Positions 1 to 5,990 of a stretch of DNA of 12,406 nt are shown here, one piece after another. The DNA is from Paracoccaceae bacterium (lineage in GTDB: Bacteria > Pseudomonadota > Alphaproteobacteria > Rhodobacterales > Rhodobacteraceae). The notes beneath the pieces are model-generated. The model was not told the DNA's origin. It ran no database searches and worked only from the letters and a program-made list of their open reading frames with translations. The position numbers and the translations under genes are program-made. The stretch is taken from contig WFPZ01000170.1 of the NCBI GenBank assembly GCA_015487335.1, forward strand, positions 1 through 12,406, written 5' to 3'. The stretch's first letter is position 1. Every line of letters starts with the position of its first letter.

Positions 1-66
1 CGGATGGGCGGACGCATGCCCAAGCCGCCATGCGCTCCGGTCAGGGGCATGGATTTGCCACGACAT
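1..66 (-). CDS. possible 5' end of an unidentified gene, cut by window edge
   Basis: On the minus strand an ATG at 66-64 opens 22 codons without a stop up to the window edge; they read MSWQIHAPDRSAWRLGHASA and two more residues. AAGG lies five bases before the ATG and could serve as a ribosome binding site. The start is 29 bases after the stop of the DUF2892 gene on the same strand, so it could be the next gene of that transcript. I do not recognise the peptide, and 22 open codons in GC-rich DNA can arise by chance, so this is only a candidate. Confidence 0.22.
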   Translation of the reverse strand, partial: MSWQIHAPDRSAWRLGHASAHP

Positions 67-95
67 GCCTGCCTTGGGGCGGGGAGGTCCGGCCC

Positions 96-308
96 TCAGC
101 AACCCGGGCGCATGCCGAGGCGGACGAGGATCTTCGTCATCGGGCAGAAGCCGGTGATCCCGGACTGGAACAGGTTCAGCCCGACAAAGGTTGTCAGCCA
201 CAGCCAGCCGAAGGGGCGGATGTCGATCTGCCCGCTCAACTGGCCCAGCCCGAGGCTGACCAGGATGAAAAGCCCGGCGATCGTCATGGTCATGCGTTGT
301 GCATTCAT
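96..308 (-). CDS. DUF2892 (YgaP-like transmembrane domain) small membrane protein
   Basis: This 70-residue protein has two hydrophobic segments, about residues 7-24 and 34-54, joined by a short polar loop. It also has the ITGFCPMTKILVRLG motif (residues 51-65) typical of the DUF2892 family, which is the membrane part found in YgaP-type rhodanese proteins and as stand-alone small proteins. It should sit in the inner membrane. Cysteines are at 55, in the conserved GFCP motif, and at the last residue, 70. Stand-alone members often occur near sulfur-handling or sulfide-responsive genes, but no function is proven here. AGGGA lies seven bases before the ATG. It follows rppH by 98 bp but appears to have its own promoter (348-375) with an operator-like palindrome. 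The family call is firm; the role is unknown. Confidence 0.85.
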   Translation of the reverse strand: MNAQRMTMTIAGLFILVSLGLGQLSGQIDIRPFGWLWLTTFVGLNLFQSGITGFCPMTKILVRLGMRPGC

Positions 309-347
309 TCTTCTGTCCCTGTCGGTGCGATGTTCCGTTCCGTGAAT

Positions 348-375
348 CTTATATACGGTTTTTCGAATATGACAA
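348..375 (-). promoter_or_regulatory. sigma-70-like promoter of the DUF2892 gene
   Basis: Read on the minus strand, TTGTCA (375-370) and TATAAG (353-348) are separated by 16 bases. The -10 box lies about 39 bases upstream of the DUF2892 start codon. The stretch is strikingly AT-rich against its surroundings. Both boxes match the consensus at most positions, so a dedicated promoter is likely even though rppH upstream is on the same strand. Confidence 0.6.
351..370. promoter_or_regulatory. imperfect palindrome, candidate operator
   Basis: The arms are ATATACG (351-357) and CGAATAT (364-370), separated by GTTTTT; they match as an inverted repeat at six of seven positions. The palindrome fills the spacer and touches the -35 and -10 boxes of the DUF2892 promoter, so a bound repressor would block polymerase. 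Short AT-rich palindromes of this kind are used by ArsR-family, BigR/SqrR-type sulfide sensors. Assignment to that family is inference; no such regulator gene is in the window. Confidence 0.42.
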
Positions 376-406
376 TGCGCACCGCTCCGCCCGAAACGAT
401 TCCGGG

Positions 407-889
407 TTACAGGCGGTCCGCGAACTCATCCAGCACGCGGGCATAGACCTCGCGCTTGAAGGGGACGATCCGCTCCACCAGTTCGCTCGGCTCCAGCCAT
501 GTCCAGCGCGAGAACTCCGGGTGAGCGGTGTCTATCCTTATCTGGTCGTCGGTTCCGTGAAAGCGCATCAGGAACCAGCGCTGCTTCTGGCCGCGGTAGC
601 GCCCGTGCCAGACCCTGGGAATGATCTCGAGTGGCAGGTCGTAGGTGAGCCAGCCGGGGGTTTCGGCCTCGACGGTCACCAGATCGGGCGTGACGCCGGT
701 TTCCTCCTCCAGCTCGCGCAGGGCGGCCTGGCGGGGGTCTTCTCCCTCGTCGATGCCGCCCTGGGGCATCTGCCAGGCGGGTTCGGAGCTGTCGATGCGC
801 TGGCCCGCGAAGACCTTGCCCTCGCGGTTGACGAGCATCACGCCCACGGCCGGGCGGTAGGGGAGTTTTGCGGCTTCCTGCGGGGTCAT
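407..889 (-). CDS. rppH: RNA pyrophosphohydrolase (Nudix family)
   Basis: This 160-residue protein removes pyrophosphate from the 5'-triphosphate end of mRNAs, which opens them to RNase E-type decay; it acts in the cytosol. The Nudix box is complete at residues 44-66: G44, E50, R58-E59, E61-E62 and G65 sit at the expected spacing in GGIDEGEDPRQAALRELEEE and the residues just after it. The N-terminal YRPAVGVMLVN segment and the later QKQRWFLMRF segment are typical of RppH/IalA rather than other Nudix proteins, and the length is normal. It follows ctpA by 43 bases on the same strand and is probably co-transcribed. Oddly, there is no recognisable Shine-Dalgarno, and a perfect 9-bp hairpin ends 13 bases before the ATG. 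A later start would remove the conserved N-terminus, so I keep this one. Confidence 0.94.
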   Translation of the reverse strand: MTPQEAAKLPYRPAVGVMLVNREGKVFAGQRIDSSEPAWQMPQGGIDEGEDPRQAALRELEEETGVTPDLVTVEAETPGWLTYDLPLEIIPRVWHGRYRGQKQRWFLMRFHGTDDQIRIDTAHPEFSRWTWLEPSELVERIVPFKREVYARVLDEFADRL

Positions 890-902
890 GACGAAGACGG
901 AA

Positions 903-926
903 GGGCCGGCCCCGAGAGGCCGGCCC
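903..926 (-). other. perfect GC hairpin in the ctpA-rppH gap
   Basis: GGGCCGGCC (903-911) and GGCCGGCCC (918-926) form a perfect 9-bp stem around a six-base loop. On the minus strand it is followed by TTCCGTCTTCGTC and then the rppH ATG. The tail has scattered T residues but no proper U-tract. It may be a leaky terminator of ctpA, an mRNA-stabilising or processing hairpin, or a structure shaping rppH translation. The fold is seen directly; the role is not. Confidence 0.5.
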
Positions 927-932
927 GGATGC

Positions 933-2276
933 TCATTTCGCCCGCTCGATCACGGCGAGGCCGTGCAGAAGATCGACGGCATAGGACAGCTGGAAGTCCT
1001 TTTCGCGCAGCTCGGCGGTCTTTTCGGCGATGGCGCGTTCTTCCTCGATCTTGCGGCGTTCCTCTTCGGTCAGGCTGTCGTTGCTGAGCCGGCCGCGCAG
1101 GTCCGCCTCCGAACGGGTGCGGCGCTCGTTCGCCACAGCCTCGGCCTCGTCGACAGAGCGGCGGGGAGGCTGTTCCACCACGATATCGGGCGAGATCCCG
1201 AGCGCCTGGATCGAGCGGCCCGAGGGCGTGTAGTAGCGCGCCGTGGTCAGCCGCATGGCCCCGTTGTTGCGCAGAGGCATCACCGTCTGGACCGACCCCT
1301 TGCCGAAGCTCTTGGTGCCGACTACGATGGCGCGGCGGTGGTCCTGCAGCGCGCCGGCGACGATTTCCGACGCCGATGCCGAGCCCCCGTTGATCAGAAC
1401 CACGATCGGCTTGCCCTGTGCCAGATCGCCCGGGGTGGCGTTGTAGCGCTCGCCGTCCTCGGGGTTGCGGCCCCGGGTCGAGACGATCTCGCCGGCCTCG
1501 AGGAAGGCATCCGAGACCTTGATCGCCTGGGTCAGCAGGCCGCCGGGGTTGTTGCGCAGGTCAAGCACGAAACCGTCGACGTTATCGAGCCCGCCCAGTT
1601 CTTCCACCGCCTTGTTCAGCCCGTCCACGAGGTTGGGATAGGTCTGTTCGTTGAAGGTGGAGACGCGCATGACCACGGTCCGTCCCTCGACCCGGGTGCG
1701 CACCGCGGTCAGCTTGATGGTGTCGCGGACGATGGTAACGTCGAAGGGCTCGTCCACGCCCTCGCGTACGATGGTGATGGTCACCTCCGAGCCCACCGGC
1801 CCCTTAAGCAGGTCCACGGCCTCTCTCAGCGTCAGGCCGAGCAGGCTCTCGCCGTCGACGGCGGTGATGAAATCGCCAGCCTGGAGGCCGGCGGCATCGG
1901 CCGGGGTGCCGTCCATCGGGGTGATGACCTTGACCCAGCCGTCCTCCTGCGTGACCTCGATTCCCAGCCCGCCGAACTCGCCGCGGGTCTGTTCGCGCAT
2001 CTCGGCGGCTGCCTCGGGCGAGAGATAGCTGGAGTGCGGATCGAGCGAGGACAGCATGCCGTTGATGGCGGCCTCGATCAGATCGGCCGGGTCCACCTCT
2101 TCGACGTATTGCGCGCGGATGCGCTCGAAGATGTCGCCGAACAGGTCGAGCTGTTCGTAGACGGAAGCGGTCCGCTGCTGCTCCTGAGCGATCAGCGGCC
2201 CGGCGACCTGGGTGGTAAGGATTATCCCGGCCAGAGTGCCGCCGAGCGCGGCCATCACGAACTTTCGCATTTGCAT
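933..2276 (-). CDS. ctpA: S41 family C-terminal processing peptidase
   Basis: This 447-residue periplasmic protease of the CtpA/Prc family trims or degrades envelope proteins from their C-termini. An N-terminal hydrophobic segment (about 7-30, ending GPLIAQEQ) is a signal peptide or membrane anchor. A PDZ domain lies at about 95-180 (FGGLGIEV to VTITIVREG). The S41 core contains the DLRNNPGG motif (239-246). The catalytic serine is most likely S301 in GGSASASEI, with K326 in KSFGKGSVQ; the 25-residue gap equals that of known Ser-Lys dyads in this family. A charged helical tail follows (about 375-430). It starts one base after the envC stop. Both this ATG and the one at 2270-2268 have usable AGGG/AGG signals, so the true start may be two residues later. 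EnvC-like/CtpA pairing fits cell-wall hydrolase control, but its targets cannot be read from sequence. Confidence 0.95.
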   Translation of the reverse strand: MQMRKFVMAALGGTLAGIILTTQVAGPLIAQEQQRTASVYEQLDLFGDIFERIRAQYVEEVDPADLIEAAINGMLSSLDPHSSYLSPEAAAEMREQTRGEFGGLGIEVTQEDGWVKVITPMDGTPADAAGLQAGDFITAVDGESLLGLTLREAVDLLKGPVGSEVTITIVREGVDEPFDVTIVRDTIKLTAVRTRVEGRTVVMRVSTFNEQTYPNLVDGLNKAVEELGGLDNVDGFVLDLRNNPGGLLTQAIKVSDAFLEAGEIVSTRGRNPEDGERYNATPGDLAQGKPIVVLINGGSASASEIVAGALQDHRRAIVVGTKSFGKGSVQTVMPLRNNGAMRLTTARYYTPSGRSIQALGISPDIVVEQPPRRSVDEAEAVANERRTRSEADLRGRLSNDSLTEEERRKIEEERAIAEKTAELREKDFQLSYAVDLLHGLAVIERAK

Positions 2277-2277
2277 C

Positions 2278-3414
2278 CTATTCCCTTGTTTCGGCGAACC
2301 ACTCGCCTGGATCGACGGGCTCGTTGCCGATTCGCAGCTCTATATAGAGCGTTTCCGTCAGTTCTGGGCCAGTCCCGTTTTTTGCGCTCAGCAGGAGCGT
2401 GCCCGCATCCGGCTCTGCCCCGCCCATCAGTCCCAGCGGGGCGCCGGGCGGCACAACCTGCCCGATCTCTCCATAAACCTGTTCCATTCCGGCCAGAACC
2501 AGCAGAACGCCGGCCTGGGGTTCAAGGATGATCACGTTTCCGTAGTCGAGCAGCGGCCCGCGGTAGCGCAGGGTGCCGGCCCAGGGGGCGGTCACCAGGG
2601 CCAGGGGGCGGGTGGCGATCAGCAGGCCCGGGCGGGCGATGCCGGCGGCGTCGGGCTCCATGAAGCGGCGCAGCACGGTGCCCGAGACCGGCAGCGGCAG
2701 GGTGCCCCTGGCGCGGGTGAAATCGGGGGCCGGGGCGCCGCCTTCGGCATCGGGCGGCAGCTCGGCCAGACCGGAGGCGAACCCCGAAAGGGTTTCGACG
2801 CTGTCGATCAGGCTTTGCAGATTCTGCGGATCCTCGACGAAGCGCATCGGCAGTTCGGTGCGGTTGGAGATCGCCTTGGAAAGCTCGGTGCGGGCCTGCT
2901 GCACTCCTTCCAGGCCGGCCTGCAGGGTGGCGGCGGCGCTTTCCTGCAGGGCGCGCAACATTGCCACTTCCTCGAGCCGGGCGCGCAGCTCTTCGGCCTG
3001 GCGCAGCAGGGCCGGGGTGACCTCGGCCACGATCATCCCCGAGCGCGCGGTGCCCAGCGGCCCGCCGGGGTGGAGCAGCACCAGCGGCCCGGCGGTGGAC
3101 TGGATCGAGAGCATCACCCCGATCAGCCGAGAAAGCCTTTCGCTTTCGGCTTCGAACTCGCGGCGGATCTCGGCCTCGCGCAGGGCGGCCCGGCGCAGCC
3201 CCTCGCGCAGGGCGTCCAGCCCTTCTTCATAGGCGCGGATGGTGCGGGTGAGCGCCTTCACCCTGTCGGGGGCGCGGCTGGCCTGCTGCAGGGCGGCGTG
3301 GGCGGCGTTGAGCCGCTCGGCCGCGGCGCGGGCCAGATCGGCGGGGTCGGTTCCGGCCCCCGCCGGGGCGGCGGCCAGAAGCGCCGCAAGACAGGCTGCG
3401 GCAAGCGCCCTCAT
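2278..3414 (-). CDS. envC: EnvC-like murein hydrolase activator (degenerate LytM/M23 domain)
   Basis: This 378-residue protein starts with a signal peptide (MRALAAACLAALLAAAPAGA, cleavage near residue 20). Two helical, coiled-coil-like stretches rich in Ala, Glu, Arg and Leu follow (about 25-100 and 130-190). The C-terminal half (about 235-378) has the M23/LytM beta-fold pattern: LPVSGTVLRRF, TAPWAGTLRYRG, YGNVIILEPQ, GEIGQVVPPGAPLG, LYIELRIGNEPVDPGEW. The histidines expected for zinc and catalysis are absent; the usual LHFEIR reads LYIELR. It should therefore be non-enzymatic, like EnvC, which activates periplasmic amidases during septum splitting. I chose the ATG at 3414-3412 because it begins the signal peptide and overlaps the gpmI stop as ATGA, which implies translational coupling; the same frame stays open upstream only as a shadow of gpmI. 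The symbol denotes the family, not proven orthology. Confidence 0.86.
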   Translation of the reverse strand: MRALAAACLAALLAAAPAGAGTDPADLARAAAERLNAAHAALQQASRAPDRVKALTRTIRAYEEGLDALREGLRRAALREAEIRREFEAESERLSRLIGVMLSIQSTAGPLVLLHPGGPLGTARSGMIVAEVTPALLRQAEELRARLEEVAMLRALQESAAATLQAGLEGVQQARTELSKAISNRTELPMRFVEDPQNLQSLIDSVETLSGFASGLAELPPDAEGGAPAPDFTRARGTLPLPVSGTVLRRFMEPDAAGIARPGLLIATRPLALVTAPWAGTLRYRGPLLDYGNVIILEPQAGVLLVLAGMEQVYGEIGQVVPPGAPLGLMGGAEPDAGTLLLSAKNGTGPELTETLYIELRIGNEPVDPGEWFAETRE

Positions 3415-4931
3415 TTGCGCAGCAGGCTCCGGCCGGTCATCTCGGGCGGCTGGGGCAGGCCCATCAGCTGCAGCACGGTGGGGGCCAGATCGCACAGCCG
3501 GCCGCTTTCCACCCGGCTTCCCGGGGGCGCCCCGACCACGATTACCGGCACCGGGTTGGTGGTATGCGCGGTGTGCGGGCCGCCGGTTTCGGGATCGACC
3601 ATCATCTCGCAATTGCCGTGGTCGGCGGTAACGACCATCGCCCCGCCGGCCTTTTCCAGCGCCGCCAGCGCCCGGCCCAGCCCGGCATCGACGGCCTCGC
3701 AGGCCCTGATCGCCGCGGGCAGCGAGCCGGTATGCCCCACCATGTCGGGGTTGGCGTAGTTCACCACGATCAGGTCGTAGCCCTTGCCGATTGCCTCGAC
3801 CAGCCTGTCGGTCACCTCGGGGGCGGCCATTTCCGGCTGCAGATCGTAGGTGGCCACCTTGGGCGAAGGTGGCATGAAGCGGTCCTCGCCGGGCTCGGGC
3901 TCTTCCTTGCCGCCGTTGAGGAAGAAGGTGACATGGGGGTATTTTTCCGTCTCGGCGAGGCGGAACTGGGTCAGCCCGTGTCTTGCCACCCAGGCGCCCA
4001 GGGTGTTGGTGATCGCCTGTTTGGGAAAGACGGTTTCCATGTAGGCGTTGTGCTGGTCGGAATATTCCGCCATGCCCAGAAGGGCTGCCAGCGCCGGGCG
4101 GCGGCCGGTGTCGAAGGCGCCGAACTCCGGATCGCCGATGGCGGCGAGGATCTCTCGCACCCGGTCGGCGCGGAAATTGAGGCAGAACAGGCCGTCGCCG
4201 TCCTCGAGCCCGGCATAATCGCCGATCACGGTGGGAGCGATGAATTCGTCCGTCTCGCCGCGGGCGCGGGCGGCGGAAACCGCTTCGGCCGCGCTGGCGG
4301 CATGCGCGCCCCGGCCGTGGACGATGGCCTCGTAGGCACGGGCCACCCGCTCCCAGCGGTTGTCGCGGTCCATGGCGTAGTAGCGGCCGGTGACGGTGGC
4401 GATGCGCGCGCCCTCGGGCAGGCCGGCGCGCAGGGTCTCGATGTAGCCCCGGGCCGATTCGGGCGGCACGTCGCGCCCGTCGGTGATGGCGTGGACGATG
4501 ATCTCGATGCCCTCGGCGGCGATGATGCGGGCGGCCTCCAGCATGTGCCCGACGTGTCCGTGCACCCCGCCGTCGGAGACGATCCCCATCAGGTGCGCCC
4601 GCCCGCCGCTGGCCTTCAGCTTTTCGATGAAGCCGCGCAGGGCGGGATTGGCGGCGAAGGAGCCGTCCTCGATGGCGAGGTCGATCTGGCCGAGATCCAT
4701 CGCCACGATGCGCCCGGCCCCGATGTTGGTATGGCCGACTTCGGAGTTGCCCATCTGCCCGCGCGGCAGGCCCACGTCGGGGCCGTGGGTGACCAGCGTG
4801 GCATTGGGCCACTCGCGCATGATGCGGTCGAAGTTGGGGGTGTTGGCCAGTGCGGGGGCGTTGTTTTCGCGCTCTTCGCGCAGGCCCCAGCCATCGAGGA
4901 TGCACAGGACGACGGGTTTGGGGGTGCTCAT
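3411..4931 (-). CDS. gpmI: 2,3-bisphosphoglycerate-independent phosphoglycerate mutase
   Basis: This 506-residue cytosolic enzyme interconverts 3- and 2-phosphoglycerate in glycolysis and gluconeogenesis using two metal ions and a phosphoserine intermediate. The N-terminus VVLCILDGWG carries metal ligand D14. The catalytic serine is S63 in GQMGNSEVGHTNIGAG. Also present are DGRDVPP (151-157) and NFRADR (252-257). The second half of the metal site is PDMVGHTG (D396, H400), TADHGNCE (D437, H438) and PHTAHTTNPVP (H456). Length and motif order are normal for the family, so it looks fully active. AAGGCAGGAAC precedes the ATG. Its stop overlaps the envC start by four bases, so a glycolytic gene heads an envelope-remodelling operon. 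The 121-bp gap from rlmH holds hairpins that may separate or tune the two transcripts. Confidence 0.97.
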   Translation of the reverse strand: MSTPKPVVLCILDGWGLREERENNAPALANTPNFDRIMREWPNATLVTHGPDVGLPRGQMGNSEVGHTNIGAGRIVAMDLGQIDLAIEDGSFAANPALRGFIEKLKASGGRAHLMGIVSDGGVHGHVGHMLEAARIIAAEGIEIIVHAITDGRDVPPESARGYIETLRAGLPEGARIATVTGRYYAMDRDNRWERVARAYEAIVHGRGAHAASAAEAVSAARARGETDEFIAPTVIGDYAGLEDGDGLFCLNFRADRVREILAAIGDPEFGAFDTGRRPALAALLGMAEYSDQHNAYMETVFPKQAITNTLGAWVARHGLTQFRLAETEKYPHVTFFLNGGKEEPEPGEDRFMPPSPKVATYDLQPEMAAPEVTDRLVEAIGKGYDLIVVNYANPDMVGHTGSLPAAIRACEAVDAGLGRALAALEKAGGAMVVTADHGNCEMMVDPETGGPHTAHTTNPVPVIVVGAPPGSRVESGRLCDLAPTVLQLMGLPQPPEMTGRSLLRK

Positions 4932-4965
4932 GTTCCTGCCTTCTGCCGGTTTGGGTGCGTTTTAC

Positions 4966-4982
4966 CCCGGCGCGGAGCCGGG
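4966..4982. other. GC hairpin in the gpmI leader
   Basis: CCCGGC (4966-4971) and GCCGGG (4977-4982) form a perfect 6-bp stem with a five-base loop, 35 bases upstream of the gpmI ATG. Neither strand shows a U-tract directly after it. It is the innermost of three adjacent foldable elements in this gap and may be part of the gpmI mRNA leader. Confidence 0.35.
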
Positions 4983-4997
4983 CGGAACAGGGCATGC

Positions 4998-5018
4998 CGA
5001 TTTTTCTGCGAAAAATCG
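4998..5018. repeat. perfect AT-rich inverted repeat
   Basis: CGATTTTTC (4998-5006) and GAAAAATCG (5010-5018) are perfect inverted copies around TGC. The run of five A and five T pairs stands out in this GC-rich DNA. On the minus strand its first arm supplies the T-run that follows the GC hairpin at 5019-5033. The same fold can be read from either strand. It resembles short dispersed palindromes I associate with Rhodobacteraceae genomes, but that memory is not verified here. Confidence 0.5.
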
Positions 5019-5033
5019 CCCCTCCGGCGGGGG
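5011..5033 (-). terminator. probable intrinsic terminator downstream of rlmH
   Basis: On the minus strand a short GC stem (GGGG within 5029-5033 on the plus strand against CCCC at 5019-5022) is followed by CGATTTTT, giving five consecutive T residues (plus-strand A at 5011-5015). The stop of rlmH is only about 20 bases upstream. The stem is short and the U-tract can instead pair with the A-tract further downstream, so termination may be partial. Confidence 0.48.
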
Positions 5034-5052
5034 TGTTCCCGGCAGGAGAAGG

Positions 5053-5523
5053 TCAGGCGCGGTGATAGGGGCTGCCGGCGAGGATCGAGGCGGCACGGTA
5101 GAGCTGTTCGGCCAGCATCACCCGCGCCAGCATGTGCGGCCACACCATCGGCCCCAGCGAGAGGCGGAAGGCGGCCCGTTCACGCAGGTCGGGGGAAAGG
5201 CCGTCGGCCCCGCCGATCAGGAAGGCCAGATCCTGGCGACTCTCGTCGCGCCAGCGGGCGAGCTGGCGGGCGAATTGCGGCGAGGTGAGCGCCTTGCCGC
5301 GTTCGTCAAGGGCGCACAACAGCGCCCCGCGCGGCGCGGCGCGGGTCAGCAGCGCGGCCTCGGCGGCCATGCCGCCGCCCTTGCGGTCTTCGACTTCGGT
5401 AAAGGCGAGGGGGCCGAGGCCCAGGGGCCGGCCTGTGCGGTTGAACCGGGTCGTGTAATCTTCCACCAGGCTGCGCTCGGGGCCCGCCCGCAGGCGGCCG
5501 ACGGCGCAGACATGCAGCCGCAT
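5053..5523 (-). CDS. rlmH: 23S rRNA (pseudouridine1915-N3)-methyltransferase
   Basis: This 156-residue SPOUT-class methyltransferase uses S-adenosylmethionine to methylate pseudouridine 1915 in helix 69 of 23S rRNA, acting on assembled 70S ribosomes. The SAM-binding trefoil-knot motifs are present: LCALDERGK (69-77), FLIGGADGLS (101-110) and the C-terminal block with MLAEQLYRAASILAGSPYHR. The protein ends one residue after the conserved YHR, as usual. Length matches the family (about 155). The ATG shares one base with the rsfS stop (TGATG), so the two are translationally coupled; an in-frame start ten codons upstream would lie inside rsfS and lacks family support. rsfS-rlmH adjacency is common in bacteria and links two ribosome-associated proteins. 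Confidence 0.96.
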   Translation of the reverse strand: MRLHVCAVGRLRAGPERSLVEDYTTRFNRTGRPLGLGPLAFTEVEDRKGGGMAAEAALLTRAAPRGALLCALDERGKALTSPQFARQLARWRDESRQDLAFLIGGADGLSPDLRERAAFRLSLGPMVWPHMLARVMLAEQLYRAASILAGSPYHRA

Positions 5524-5903
5524 CAGCCTCTGGCCGGGCCCGGGCCCATCCACATCTTCTCGAGCTGGTAGAACTCCCGCACCTCAGGGCGGAAGACGTG
5601 GATGATGACGTCGCCCGCGTCGATCAGCACCCAGTCGCCCTGCTCCTGGCCCTCGACGCGGGAGATGATGCTGAACTCGTGCTTGAGCCGGTCGGTCAGC
5701 TTTTCGGAGATCGAGGTCACCTGGCGCGAGGAGCGCCCCGAGCAGATGACCATGTAGTCGGCGATCTCGGACTTGCCGCGCAAGTCGATCGAGACCACGT
5801 CTTCGGCCTTGTCGTCGTCGAGAGAGGAAAGGACGCGCCCGAGCAGCTCTTCGCTTGTGCGGCTGTCCGGAATTCTGGTCGTGCCGCCATCCGGTGCGGC
5901 CAT
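5523..5903 (-). CDS. rsfS: ribosome silencing factor RsfS
   Basis: RsfS (RsfA, Iojap/DUF143 family) binds ribosomal protein uL14 and blocks joining of the subunits when nutrients are scarce. From the ATG at 5903 the protein has 126 residues, normal for the family. Conserved segments, in order, are DKAEDVV (31-37), DLRGKS (40-45), MVICSGRSSRQV (51-62), GDWVLIDAGDVIIHVF (89-104) and REFYQLEKMW (109-118). The start is uncertain. A near-perfect Shine-Dalgarno AAGGAGG (5948-5942) lies eight bases before an in-frame CTG at 5933, which would add ten residues (LSQTTEAVTA). The ATG at 5903 has only a weak GAAGCGG upstream. The frame also stays open to an ATG at 6032, but that is upstream of a likely -10 box. 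I give the canonical ATG as the conservative choice. Confidence 0.93.
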   Translation of the reverse strand: MAAPDGGTTRIPDSRTSEELLGRVLSSLDDDKAEDVVSIDLRGKSEIADYMVICSGRSSRQVTSISEKLTDRLKHEFSIISRVEGQEQGDWVLIDAGDVIIHVFRPEVREFYQLEKMWMGPGPARG

Positions 5904-5941
5904 GGCGGTGACCGCTTCGGTTGTCTGAGACAGGATGTCAT

Positions 5942-5948
5942 CCTCCTT
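5942..5948 (-). promoter_or_regulatory. strong Shine-Dalgarno AAGGAGG upstream of rsfS
   Basis: AAGGAGG on the minus strand is nearly a full anti-16S match. The only ATG just after it (GGATGACA) overlaps it and is out of the rsfS frame. The in-frame codon at ideal spacing (eight bases) is CTG at 5933-5931. This site decides between a rare CTG start and the ATG 39 bases downstream of the site, so it needs attention when the start is fixed. Confidence 0.6.
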
Positions 5949-5984
5949 CGTGCATCGCGCCGATCGGCCCCGGCGCCGGGCTGT

Positions 5985-5990
5985 ATCATA
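5985..5990 (-). promoter_or_regulatory. candidate -10 box for rsfS-rlmH
   Basis: TATGAT on the minus strand (5990-5985) matches the -10 consensus at five of six positions. It is placed so that transcription would start about 30 bases upstream of the AAGGAGG site. No good -35 is seen at 16-18 bp; TTGAGA lies 21 bp upstream. If real, it rules out the ATG at 6032 as a start. Confidence 0.35.

Noticed and set aside
888..2531. 547-codon plus-strand open frame opposite ctpA
   Set aside because: It is a shadow: the minus strand here encodes a complete S41 protease with signal peptide, PDZ domain and catalytic residues. Long antisense frames are expected in GC-rich DNA, and the shadow peptide is low-complexity and resembles no family.
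3415..4995. upstream extension of the envC frame through gpmI
   Set aside because: The frame is open, but its translation there is arginine/proline-rich shadow of gpmI. The signal peptide and ATGA overlap fix the start at 3414.
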